A stretch of 64,000 nucleotides of DNA from Anthopleura xanthogrammica (lineage: Eukaryota > Cnidaria > Anthozoa > Actiniaria > Actiniidae), in assembly GCA_964019055.1 (NCBI GenBank), contig OZ025215.1, forward strand, positions 9,763,708 through 9,827,707. Reading direction: 5' to 3'. Below the pieces are notes generated by a model. The model did not search any database, had not been told where the DNA came from, and worked only from the letters and a program-made list of their open reading frames with translations. Positions 1-24,000 of the stretch are shown piece after piece. Made by a program: the position numbers and the translations under genes. Numbering within the stretch: position 1 is the first letter of the stretch; each line of letters opens with the position of its first letter.

Positions 1-50
1 GTTTTACTTATTACTTATTTATTAACAATATTGTTTTTGTTGCAATTCAG

Positions 51-11509
<11,459 letters not shown>

Positions 11510-12400
11510 TAGGACCTCTATTAAGCGGCCACCCTCGGGGAATTGTCAAGTGGTCGCTAAATATAGGTTGGCTGCTTAAGTAGATGTAAAAATTGCTGCA
11601 AAAAAAATGACTCTCTTTGGGACTTTTACTGGTCGCTAAATAGAGGTTGGCCGCTCAATAGAGGTATAAATTGCTACAAAACTCCTCTTTGGGACTTTGA
11701 GAACTGGCCACCTTCGAGTTAGGATAGGTTTTACTGTATTTGATCCCATGTAAACAAAAAAAAAACCAACAAAAGGCTTTTGTGAGGAAAGATCTAGGGT
11801 TTTGAAGTAATAGGTACCATCCAAGCCATCCAGGCCATCCAAAAAACAAATTTTGCTCATGAAGGCACGAGAGAGCGGCCCATAGGCCATCTTATGTTCT
11901 CTGGAATGCTATTTCTTAAATTTTTTGAGGAATTCTTGGTCAAGAAGAGGGGTTCACCGACTCCAAATAAATCTCACCAAGACCCTAGCCCCCATCCTCC
12001 ACTATAGTTTAGCGCATAAAATGTATTTTTCCGGTGACAGCGAATGCTATTTTGAAAAGGAAAAGTAAAATACCACTTTCTTCTTGATTAATAATTTTGT
12101 TCTGAGATGTTCATTCATTGACCGTACTTCTACTGTAGATATAGATGCCATTAAAAAGAAAAAAGAAATCGAGGATGTCCGGAATTTTAGTTCATGTTAT
12201 AAACATACTTTATTCTTGAGAGAACGTTTCATTATGATCGAGAGAAAGTCATCATTATTATTATCTTTCCTTATCATTTTTGTAAACTTAACCAGGATCA
12301 GATTAGAAGAAGCTGATTTTCTATCTCCAAATAATGCAGGCATTTATCATCCCGCGTTCGCTTTTATCATTTCGCTTTTATTTCATTCAGGTCATCACAG
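11510..12400. other. NRDC 3' flank with repeat sequence; no gene seen
   Basis: Downstream of the NRDC stop, 11513-11735 holds a diverged inverted or tandem motif (tattaagcggccaccctcgg, ggtcgctaaatagaggttgg), repeat-like. A possible AATAAA polyadenylation signal lies at 11966-11971. The remainder is AT-rich with no supported ORF. Confidence 0.5.
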
Positions 12401-12581
12401 GTAGCCCAAGCTGGGTTTCTGTGGTGTCATATTATAAGAAAATGTATGGGGAACTATAAGAAACCTCAATAAAATCGTCAAAATGTGAAATAAAGTAAAG
12501 AAATCTTAGCTGACCTTCGAGAAGTTATACCTCTATACATTTTCTTATAATATGACACCACAGAAACCCAGCTTGGGCTAC
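12401..12581. mobile_element. Hairpin MITE, about 181 bp, about 47-bp arms
   Basis: The left arm starts GTAGCCCAAGCTGGGTTTCT and the right arm ends in its reverse complement (..CAGCTTGGGCTAC). The arms are essentially perfect, indicating a recent insertion. The terminal CTTGGGCTACCTGTGAT motif recurs as a fragment near 62508-62524. Confidence 0.8.
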
Positions 12582-14460
12582 CAGTGAGGTCCATAAGGAG
12601 CTGCAGAGGCTTCGGAATGTATGGAATGCAATTAAGGTTGCGGTTTTGAGGGTGACAAGTAATGTCATCACATTTGACACCAATAGGTCAACACATCAAG
12701 TCAGATCATTACCAGAGTTCAAACCAAGCGCGGGCTTTGTACAATATTTTGGCGGCGCTTAGAGGTTGTCGAGTTAAATTCGTAACTTTAATGCAGAAAT
12801 GTTAAAGATAATCGAGCATTTTTCGCTTTGCTTGCATCAAGAAGGAATAAGAAAGCAATATCAACTAGATTGGAATGTTATATCTCAAGTAAGTTCGATT
12901 CTAAGCAGTATTTTAGAGATGGATAAGATCAAGATCCTTTGTCCTGAGCGCTTTTTAAAATACTGAATCATAGTCAGTTTCATGAATGCTGCTTCTAGAA
13001 GACCAGTGAAGGGAAGTAACTAGTATTCTAATTTGAAAAATTGATTATTTCTTAGTTATTGACTTGACCTTTGCCTTAAATACTGCAAACGTATTCAGCT
13101 TCGTGTGCTGCACTTCCCGCGCCAAAATATCAATAACAACAGCCACTTTGCAGGGTAATCCTCATGGCCCCTCATGACAAATAACTATCGCATTTTCGTG
13201 TATTATTAGTTTGCAATGTTAGTAAAAAGCATGGTGACATTTGTGACATTATTTCTGGTTATCTGGTTTCACGACGCACCAGGCGAATTCGCTCATTGCC
13301 TAGTTATCGTGTTCTTCAACTCCTTTAAACAACTAGAAGCGGCTTTTTATCGATAAAAATGGAACCCTTTCTTTGCGCTTTCTAGGTGTTGTCGCCCGAA
13401 AGCAGTAGAATTGCTAGGTGACTCGCCCGCAGTTCTATGAGAGGCTAACTTTTTATCATAATAGTTTAGTATTTCGAAAATCTTCGAGCGATAAAAATGG
13501 AACCCTTTCCTTGTGCTTTCTAGGTGTTGTCGCCCGAATTCGAATACAGTAGAAATGCCAGGTGACTCGCCCGCAGTTCTATGAAAGGCTACCTTTTTTA
13601 TCGAAATAATTCAGTGTTTCGATTAAAGGTTTCATTTGTATTTAACTCGAAAATACAATTCACCATCTCGTAATGTTTTTCTATTGCTGGCTTTCATGTG
13701 ATGTCATCAAAAACTCAAAATCTAAACTATACATCGCATAATAACATTTCTAAAATATGTTTTAGAAATCAGTGATATAAGTCACAGGAAAAAGTTTCGA
13801 GTCATTTTAATGTTTGGTTCCCGAGTTATGAAGGTTGAATTTGTATCTGAAGAACGATAAAAATAAAAAATAGTTTACCCTAGGTGAAAGATTTTGCTTT
13901 GTGTACGTTTATAATCTCTATTTCAAGTGTATTTCAGTGGAATTTGATCGAAAATATTAAATATTCTATCATTTTCAGCCGTCGAAGTTTCGTCCGCCAT
14001 ATTGGTGCACCAGAGTGGAACACCAATATGGCCGCTCCATACATTTTAACCAAAAATCGCGTCATATTTGCTCGCTCATAATTCCACAACCAAATGACTC
14101 ACAGCCTAGAAACTTGACCAGTATGTGTAGTTTTGGCCGCTTTACAAGATTATAGAATTCTTATTTTATGATAATGCGAATTTATGCTTTTGAAATTGAT
14201 GATGACGTAGATGAAAACAGGCAATATTATTTATAATGCAACACGGTTATCTGAGAAGCAATAAACATAGATGTATTTCGTTAAGTACTTATCCCCGCTG
14301 TGCGCCGTCTATTGTTTAGTTGCGCTTATCAGGCGCCAAACGTTTCAAAACTAATAAAACGTGCAAGTATAAAGAAAACCGCGTCCATATAAAAAAAACA
14401 ATACAGATACAGAAATCCAAGAAGTTGAAACCCATTCAAGCAGTATATAACCGTGCAATA
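12582..14460. other. Intergenic region with a diverged tandem duplication
   Basis: Two copies of a roughly 140-bp segment lie at about 13345-13482 and 13485-13622. Both contain gataaaaatggaaccctttc and ctcgcccgcagttctatgag. A short inverted pair, CCGCCATATTGGTG..ACACCAATATGGCCG, lies at 13994-14035. No coding sequence supported. Confidence 0.5.
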
Positions 14461-14462
14461 AT

Positions 14463-14967
14463 TTTAAAAAACGTGCAAGTATAAAAAAACGTGCAAGTAT
14501 AAAAAACCGTGCAAGTATAAAAAACCGTGCAAGTATAAAAAACCGTGCAAGTATAAAAAACCGTGCAAGTATAAAAACCGTGCAAGTATAAAAAACCGTG
14601 CAAGTATAAAAACCGTGCAAGTATAAAAAACCGTGCAAGTATAAAAAAACCGTGCAAGTATAAAAAACCGTGCAAGTATAAAGTATAAAAAACCGTGCTA
14701 GTATAAAAACCGTGCAAGTATAAAAAAACCATGCAAGTATAAAAAACCGTGCAAGTATAAAAAACCATGCAAGTATGAGAAAACATGCAAGTATAAAAAC
14801 CGTGCAAGTATAAAAACCGTGCAAGTATAAAAAACCGTGCAAGTATGAGAAAACATGCAAGTATAAAAACCGTGCAAGTATAAAAACCGTGCAAGTATAA
14901 AAACCGTGCAAGTATAAAAACCGTGCAAGTATAAAAACAGTTCAAGTATAAAAAACCGTGCAAGTAT
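14463..14967. repeat. AT-rich minisatellite, 17-19 bp unit, about 28 copies
   Basis: Near-perfect tandem copies of AAAAACCGTGCAAGTAT, with variants (CATGCAAG, GAGAAAACATGC). Unit length varies by the number of A residues. Minus-strand frames are repeat translations, not protein. Confidence 0.95.
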
Positions 14968-16540
14968 TAAAAAAACTTAAAAATCCTTGAAAATATATCT
15001 GCTTGGAAAGGAATTTCATAATCGAGCCATTTGCTGTAACATGATTCACTGTAAGCGGCGTGACACAAAAAATCTGACTGCACCCAGGGATATTTCTTTG
15101 TACTTGTATCATTGTGTAGGTACTTCAGTTTTGATATGGAAAACGCTAAGGACCGTAAATATAAATAAGGTAACCTCTGGCAGATTACCTTAATAAAGGA
15201 ATAGCGTGTGAACTATCGAATATTGCATTTCCATTGTTACGGTGTCTTGTTACCCAGTCAATCCAGCTTGCTTAAAAACTGCTCTATACGGGCTCGTGGA
15301 TTTGTTCTATATAACGTAACTGATGAGTATACTATCTCAACGTTTGTACGTAGTTATTTCTTTCTCACTATAGATAGTTCAAAGTATATTTATGTTGAAT
15401 TAAAAAAGCTGTAACCTGATAGTTGGAAGCAGTACTACTAAAGTATTCGTGGCACGAAGTCCCGTTGATCATGACAGTAGATAACACAGCTCAAAAAAAT
15501 CTGAAACCGCACTTTGTTTTCTTTTAAGTGATTGTTTCGATCTCCAAAGACCACCATTTTCAAGGACTGTCTTATATCTAAAGCGTTGTAAAGGTTTTAT
15601 CTAGATTCGAGACATTGCTAAGAATACAGAGCACTTTGTAAATCAACTGATGTAACGCCCCCCGGAAAAAATCTGACAACAGATCCAAAAATCTGACTCG
15701 AAAATCTGACTCGAAAATCTGACTCAAAAATCTGACTCAAAAATCTGACACCAGCTTCACTCTGGTGCAGTGGCCACCAGTTTTCATGCTGATTTACATG
15801 TGTCCTCTTAAACCCCCTACTGGTAAACCAGAAAGCCAAAAAGTGAAAGCTTGTCTTAACAGACTAAACCCATGTTTACAAGCCGACTCAACACAAACAC
15901 GGCCGTAGTTATTCAAAGAAAAGATCTCAGACTGACTAAAGTGTGAAAGCCGAGTTAGTTTGGATGGCAACAGTAGAGGGGCATCGTTCTATAGATAATT
16001 CACTCGCCATCCAAGGCATGGCATGATAGCTTTAAGTAAAATTTAAGATTACGATGCTCACTAAGAATTAGGACTCGTCAATTCGGTTCCATCAATATTA
16101 TTGTGTAAAAATATTTTAAACAATTTTAGTGCAACTGAATTTTTGTGTTCTACACGTACTGTGACGTCATTGTACTAGGTGGCTTAAGCCAGTCGCATTC
16201 ATAACAAAGCAAAGCTTTTCAAACTGCTTTTTTTAAAATTGAAATTCATTGTTTTTGCTTAATTTTATATGCATCACGTCTTTAATTTTTGTTTTTCTTC
16301 CTTGACCGGTGGTAGAAATTTTCAAGTACTGTTTTCACGCTGTTTTTAATTGGCCCGTATCAAAACGAGTAGGGGACGGAACAGAGTTTCTCAAATTTGA
16401 TTTAATTTGCAAACAAACCCCATCTAGAGAAATAGTACATAAATATTAGTAAGATTTGAAAATTTGATTCAGTTTGGGGAAATTGAAACGAAATGGTGAT
16501 AATCTAAAAATTTAAAATACAGAAAATGTATGTGTGGCTA
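14968..16540. other. Intergenic, AT-rich, with a short AAATCTGACTC tandem repeat
   Basis: 15671-15748 contains about five copies of a 16-bp motif (aaaaatctgactc-like). I see no conserved coding sequence, RNA gene or splice-linked exons in the rest. Confidence 0.45.
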
Positions 16541-16548
16541 ACACGCCC

Positions 16549-17107
16549 GGGGGGGGGGGGGGGGGGACTCCCATATATAGCCTATAACGCCGTTGCGAGA
16601 CAAGTTGCAGAGAAAATTGCTCCGTGTAATCGCGCCTTTACCCTGAGCAACTCGATGATTTGACTTGCTAGTTTTTAAGGGTCTTTCCCTCTGTTCTACG
16701 CTTTACTGAGAGGTCATTACATAATGCACTCCAGCAAACGTGACCTACTGTCAGAGCCGCGTAATCTGTCTCAGCCAATCAGAACAAACCCAGAACCAAC
16801 GTGGGATCTTCCATATTTGTAAAGTTTGAATAATTATTGTCCCATATTTGTAGAAGGGAAAGAATATTATCTTAACTGTACATGCTTCGCATGTGACTGG
16901 TCTTTTCTACGACTTGGTGATGGCGATCTAGGAGAAATTGTGAAATACTTGATTTTAATAGTCTTTTGTTTATTCAGTTCAAGATATTCCGTTGAAGATT
17001 TTGTTGTTGTTGTAGGCTTTGGGAGAATTGTTGTGTTCTCTTCACTCTTTTCGTCCGGGTCAGAGAGCTATAGATTTGAATAAGTTGAAGAAAGAAGGAC
17101 TTAAACA
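16549..17107 (+). promoter_or_regulatory. Putative GLDC promoter and 5' UTR region
   Basis: The region upstream of the GLDC ATG begins with a poly-G run (about 16549-16566) and a repeat fragment. It has a CCAAT box in TCAGCCAATCAGAA near 16774. The start context is AACAATGT. No TATA box is convincing and the transcription start cannot be placed, so this is positional inference. Confidence 0.25.
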
Positions 17108-20100
17108 ATGTATTCTAGTGCAGCTAGAATAACTCGCCACGTTGTAAAACAAGGATTCTCGAGCCATCAATGGCAGACAAGAAGAGTTCTCCCTTCTCAT
17201 TCTCTCAGACTTGTTCTTAGAAGTTGTTCCTCTGCAGCAACGAGTTTCGATATCAGTCAGATTGCTCCAAGTCCTGATGCCTTTGTCAGCCGCCATATTG
17301 GACCAAGCGAAGAAGAACAGAGAGAAATGCTTAAAGAAATGGAGATTAAGGCAAGTTTAGTTCAAATATCACTTAGTTTTTCACCCTTCATATTTGTTCG
17401 TGATGGCGATTTTGAATAATAAACTTCATGCTGGGTATCTTGCTGTTTTCAACGCTGTGACTGATGTAGCCTTCAGCCAAAATTTAGCTTAAGCTTTGAA
17501 ATAATATCACAATATATCCTCAATGGTATAAAGAAGCTTAACTTTATAATTATTATGTGTTAATCTAAGCTTATAAGACTGGTATAAGGTTTATATAGGT
17601 CTTGAAATTTGGATAGCTATTAATTAGCCAATGATATTTTCAAAGCTATGATCCTACTGTAATCAAGCTACATTGATAAAGGCAGCAGCTACAGTAGTAT
17701 GAAGTTTCTTTGGTAAGGTTGGATTAATATATATAATAACTATTTGTTTTTTGTTTTGATATCGTAGAATATGGAAGAATTAATAGAAAAGACAGTGCCT
17801 GCTGGTATAAGACACAGAGAGGAGCTCAAACTGGATCAACCATTAAGTAAATAAACTTTATTTATGCTTGATTAATGTTTTAAGAGATATACATGTATGC
17901 TTGGAGGTTCAGTGATTAATAGACCTGCCCAAATTTTCTTGATTAACCATGAAACAATGGCTCCAAGTTGAAGGTTGACTTTATGTGTTCATACATTTTA
18001 TCAAGTCCAAACTCAACTTAGAACCATTGTTAGTAGTACTGTACCTCGCAAGCCAGTTTGAGAAAGGTTTATTGTATATATATTGATTCAGTTCACCAAG
18101 TTAGAACTACTTAGGCCTAATTCTTACTTTGCGTGAGTTAATGAGCCAGTACCTTCTAAGGAGGGAGAGAAGGGTGGAATACATAATTCCCATATATCAC
18201 TATATATCACGTACATGCCATATCAAAAAAATCAAAAAGATTTCCTGAAAAATGCCCTCTATTGTGAACACATAACTCCTGTATATAAGACTCAATCTTA
18301 AAATACAGCAAACTTTCTGCAAGACTTTCTGAGTTTTTTTTAAATTAATGCAACCTGTTAATTATTCACCTGCCTTCGACAAAGAATAACCAAAGATAAA
18401 CATAACACAACAGTGGCCCCTGCAGTGAGCTCCATGGTTATAAGTACACCCCCTCAGGAGCTAGGAATGCACTGTAATTATTCCTGTTTAAGCTTGAACT
18501 GACACACCAAAAACATTAAAGCCATATCATGTTGGTTGACATAAAAAAAAAATCAATTGAATGAATTTTTGTAAGTGGTTCTATCAAAATTTATTACCCG
18601 ATCAAAAAAATTACCCGATGATGACAATAATGTCTTGATACTCACGTTTCATGTGATTCAGTGATCATGCAATATACTTCAACTATTTTGGATATTGTGC
18701 ATGCATGCGTGACTGAATGTGGTGATTTTTTTAAGGTGAACCAGACTTGCTTGCAAAACTTCGTGAAATCTCCAAAGGCAATCAAATATGGCGTTCATAC
18801 ATTGGAATGGGATATTACAACTGCCATGTTCCAACCACTATTCTCCGAAATATACTGGAAAACCCAGGATGGTATGTACTTAAATCTCTTCTGGAATCAA
18901 GGGTACATGGTACATATTAATGGTGGACTTACCTCACTTTTCAGGTCTGAGTTCAGTTCCTAGACTAATGGCATCACATTTGATGAGTTTTTAGGAGCCT
19001 CACTTTGAATTGCTTTGTGCATGATCACTCAACCAGAATATTGAAAGTAGCCATTGGCTAAATTCCATCTGTGTCAGTTAGCCCTGTCCTGACTTTGACC
19101 ACCCAGAAGTTCTTTGAAGGTTATCCAGATATGTCATTTTTTCTGTTTGAATGTTGCAAGACAAAAGGGTAAGTTGTTCACTACATAAACATAGATTATT
19201 TAAATATGTTTATATCATTTGTGATTTCTAGGACTACACCATACACACCTTATCAACCTGAGCTGGCTCAAGGACGTCTGGAATCATTACTAAATTTTCA
19301 AACTATGGTCAGTGACCTTACTGCATTAGACATTGCTAATGCATCCCTTCTGGATGAAGCAACTGCTGCTGCAGAAGCAATGGCCCTTGCATACAGGTAA
19401 TTAATAATAACAGAAATACCTGGGGAGTTGAGGGACAATGGTACATTAGCTAGTACAAGGCTTGAAATATAACCGAGGGTCAATGAACATGCAATGTCCA
19501 GCCAAAATTGGAACTTGTATGGTCAAATCTTTGCCTTGCTGGTCATTTTGACCAGTAACATTGAGCCAGAAACAGGTATAACCAAGCTAAAACTTATTTG
19601 GCTGGTCATCATGACCAGCAACTGACTGGCCATTATTTCAAGCCCTGTAGTACATTATCCCCCTGACCTCTGGAGTCTTGGATTTGATTCCTGGACTTGG
19701 CATCACATGTGAGTAAAGTTTGTCAGGTCGGTCTCTCCCTTGATTTGAGGTTCTCAAGAACTTTTTTCTCCATTGGCAAAACCTAACATACATGTACCTT
19801 CAATTGGATTTATGAGTTAGACATGCCTTGATGTACTAGATCAATTATAACATAGATATTGGCAGCACAGAGGGTAATAGGATAATAATGAGGGATAATA
19901 AATTATTATTTTCTTCAAACATAAATTGTATCCTCAACCATAAATTGACATTTATTTTGCAAAATAAATGTCAATTTATGGTTGAGGATACAATTTATGT
20001 TTGAATTATGATACCAACCAACAAAGAAATTTTGGATATTATTTTCTTATTTATAAAAATTATAGAAAATATCATTCCTTCTTTTTGTTCCTTGATTTTT

Positions 20101-21028
20101 CAGAGCTAATAAGAGGCCCAAGTTTTTTGTAGATCGTAACTGCCACCCTCAAGTCATTGCTGTCGTAGAAACAAGAGCCAAGTATGTTCATTATAACTTC
20201 AACAATTTAGCAAAATGCACACAGGCCAGATTATTTAGATTTTGAGCCACAGCATGTCAGAAACACAATTGTATATGACTTATTGCATTTCATAACATAA
20301 ATTTATTGCTGGCGGGGCAAAATTTGCTCCTGCTATTGACACGTTTTTAGTCAGCCTTGCATCCTCCATAGTCTGTTCCTTGCACTCAAGATCATCAGTA
20401 AGCACTCAAGGCTCATCTTTTTGAAAATATTTTGGAAATCTACTCAGCCACACTGACAAAAATTGAGGATTAGTTTTCACTTTTCTAGTTATTTCAAGAA
20501 TCAAGTTCAAGCTCGTGCACAAAAACAGTTTGGTACTGTTTGGTTTATGCCATCACAGAACTGCATCATCCAATTCAATTTTTGATCATCTGTCACTGCG
20601 CGTGCTCGAGCACTATGCAAGACATCAACAGAAACAGCGCATGATCATGAATGGAGCACGTTTTTTCATATGGAACTTTTCTCATGATGGTGAAACATGC
20701 TCTAATCTACACCTTGGTAATCGTTTTCTTATATATCACTTAACTCTATCACTCCTGGCCAGTCATCACTCTTCAAAACAAGACTCTACTATATCTCTCC
20801 AGAACTAGCTGAGTACACTAACACTTTCTACCTGCCTATCTCGCTGCAAAACTCGTAACTTTGACAATGTGAAATCTTGGACAGTGAATGCCGATTTCTT
20901 GGCAGCCCTGTGCCACAGGTTTTTCTTTTGACTCTGCTCTAATGAATTTTGTAAATAATTTACCATTTCTTACTGTCTCTAGCGCAGCGCCATTGAACTG
21001 CTGGAAATGGCGCTATATAAATATATTA

Positions 21029-21080
<52 letters not shown>

Positions 21081-24000
21081 GTATAGTTAATTAACTGATT
21101 CAAGCCAAATTATAGACAGATTGAATAGTCCCCTTCATAGTTCCCTACGCCATCATGAAAGGTAGTTGCATAGAAGCAGGAGGAATGGCGAGTTTGCAAT
21201 GTTACAGCGATGAACTTGTTCATCTCGCTTTGATGCAAAGACACAGCTGCCTTTCAAGATGGTACAAGGAAATGTGAAAGAGACTATTGGCCCAATTCAG
21301 AAAACTGTGACACTGATGAATTGTTGATTCTGGCTTTCTTTTTGTATAGAACTTTAGGCCCTGATGGAAATGGCATTGAAATCGTCATTGGTGATAAAAA
21401 TACTTTTGACTTCTCTGATCAAGACGTTAGTGGTGTTTTGTTCCAGTATCCTGACACCTATGGAGTGATTGATGACTTCTCAGGATTGGTTGAAAAAGCA
21501 CATGCCGGAAAGGTCAGTGACAAGAAATATGGGTCTCAAAAAAACCCTGAGTTTATCACTTAGTAAAATAAATAAATAAAAGACATGGTTGCCATTGGTT
21601 ACCATTGAAAAATCTTTTGTTAAAATCGAGTACCAATTAAATAGGCTGCTATGACAACCAGAAAAACTGCTCAGAGAAAAGGACATTAGATGGACCGTTT
21701 TCTTCAGATCAATCATTCACCATCGGGGCAAAATAGATTTTAACAAAATATTAATTTTCCACTTGTTTTCGTTAACAGGCTCTTGCCGTTTGTGCAACAG
21801 ATCTTTTAGCTTTGACTATTCTCAGACCTCCAGGGGAATTTGGCTGTGATATTGCTGTAGGATCAACTCAAAGATTTGGAGTTTCTCTAGGTAAATGATA
21901 TGCATCAAGAATGTGAGACTTTAAAATAATTTAACTTTTTGTATAAAATAGATTATCATATGACTCTGAAATGTTACTGTGCATGGTCACCCAGTCACTG
22001 TACAGTATTAATGACACGCATTGAACCAATCAATTCATGCAAGATAACTAATCAGGCAATGAAAATCCTCCAACACCACACTCATTATCATGGCATGGCA
22101 CATTCACGCCATTAACTGTTATACTGCTACATTCTACTCAATTCACATGTACTAAAAAACATTACTGATGCTTACATATTAGCCGTGGGGGTTGGGAAGG
22201 GGAGCACAAGGCTGCAGATAATTTTTCTGATCAGCAGTTCATTTGTCAGGCTAGAGGAATATTTGACCGTCATGTCAAACCCCAAGTATGGCTGGTCAAA
22301 TGTCCAGAGAATGGGAATCATTTACCAGTCAATTAGTCATTTTTACCAGACATTTGTCTGATGGCCAGCACTTATTTGCAGCCTTGAGGCCATAGTTATT
22401 CATTTCTCCCTCTTCCCATGAATGAAGTGTTTGCCACTTTTAATCAGCTTTTTCATTTTGTTTGGCAGATTATTTTAATTTATATATGTTAATTTGTTTT
22501 GATAGGTTATGGAGGTCCACATGCAGGTTTTTTTGCCATCCGTGACAAAGGCAATTTAAAAAGAATGGTACCTGGAAGAATGGTTGGAGTGACCAGGTAC
22601 TGTAATTTATGATTTTTTTAGTCAGGGATAAAAAATATCTGCTGAATGGCTGGCCATGATTACTGGCCACATCATGATCAGACTGATTGTGCATTGTCTG
22701 TTGAAGGACATTTAATTTTGAGCCCTGATAGTGAGTGAGGGAATGAAGGAAGGGAGGAATGAGTAAACAGATTGATGTGTAAGCCAGGCAATGGAAGAAT
22801 GGGCGAGGGAGGGGGGGGGGAGTCATCAAGTCAGTCAGATGTCAGTCAGTCTGTCAGTCAGTCATTCAGTTAGCCAGTGAACCAGTCAATCAGTGGGTTG
22901 GTTGATGGGTCCGTCGGTGGGTCAGTCTGTGGGTTGGTGGGTCGGCCAGTTGGTGTCGGTCGGTCAGTCGGTTGGTCAGTCACTATAAGTTGGTCAGCCA
23001 GTAGTCACTTAGTCATTGGTTGGACTCTCAATCTTGACTCATTTGACATATTTTATCCATTTATAAAATACCCATTCATTCATTCACACCCTCATTATTC
23101 ATTCATTAATTCATTTGAAATTCTCTCATCAGGGATTCACATGATGTTCCTTGCTACCGTCTTGCTCTGCAAACAAGAGAACAACACATCCGAAGAGATA
23201 AGGCCACAAGCAACATTTGCACTGCACAAGCATTGTTAGCAAACATGTCGGCAATGTATGCTGTCTATCACGGACCCAAAGGCTTGAAGAACATAGCTTT
23301 GAGAGTACACAATGCAACTTTACTCCTTGCTGAAGGTGAGAAAGTAATAATTTAACTAGTGAGAAATCTTTGAGACCAGCTTTCATTTTTTCATTTCTTT
23401 ATGGGGGTAGAAGTGTGGATGTCCCCAGGGGGATGCAAATAGGGGAAGGTTCACCAATTTTCTAAGCCAATTTTCTAACCCAAACAAATGGGACCAAATA
23501 AATGACAAGTCAGTTTATGCACCAGAAACAAGTAAATCAAAAGAAAGCAGAATGTTGAGGTGGTAGTTTGAAGGAAGTCTATAAACAACAAGGAAACAAC
23601 TAACTTAACTTGTATATGCCGCATCTACAGTTGTCTTGCTCAGTCGTGGAAAAATTGTTCTTATTTGAACTGCTTTTGTATTTATAATTAACTTCCCTCT
23701 TTGTAAATGTGTCTAGGTATCAAGCAGGCTGGCCACCAAGTGGATGAAACACACCATTATTTCGATACACTCAAGGTATTAAGCTAACAGAAATTTTTTA
23801 GGATTGTAATAGTCATAATACACCTAATTCCAAAGTGACGCAGGATAGGGCGAGTTACATGTAAACGTGGTATTCAGAGCCAAATACAAGGCAAAAAGTT
23901 CTTATGGCATCTAATGTAAAATATGCAGCCAGCTAGAGAAATTGCTTTGATTCCAATTAAGATTAAAAATTACAAATACAGGTTGTGTCAGCCACTGGTG

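Noticed and set aside
13994..14035. Inverted CCATATTGG pair as an SRF or YY1 regulatory site, with a similar string in GLDC exon 1 near 17290
   Set aside because: Spacing does not match a CArG box, and the exon copy is explained by coding sequence (SRHIG).
14351..14963. Minus-strand frames of up to 186 residues rich in Tyr, Cys, Phe and Leu
   Set aside because: Pure translation of the 17-19-bp minisatellite; no start context, splice sites or domain.
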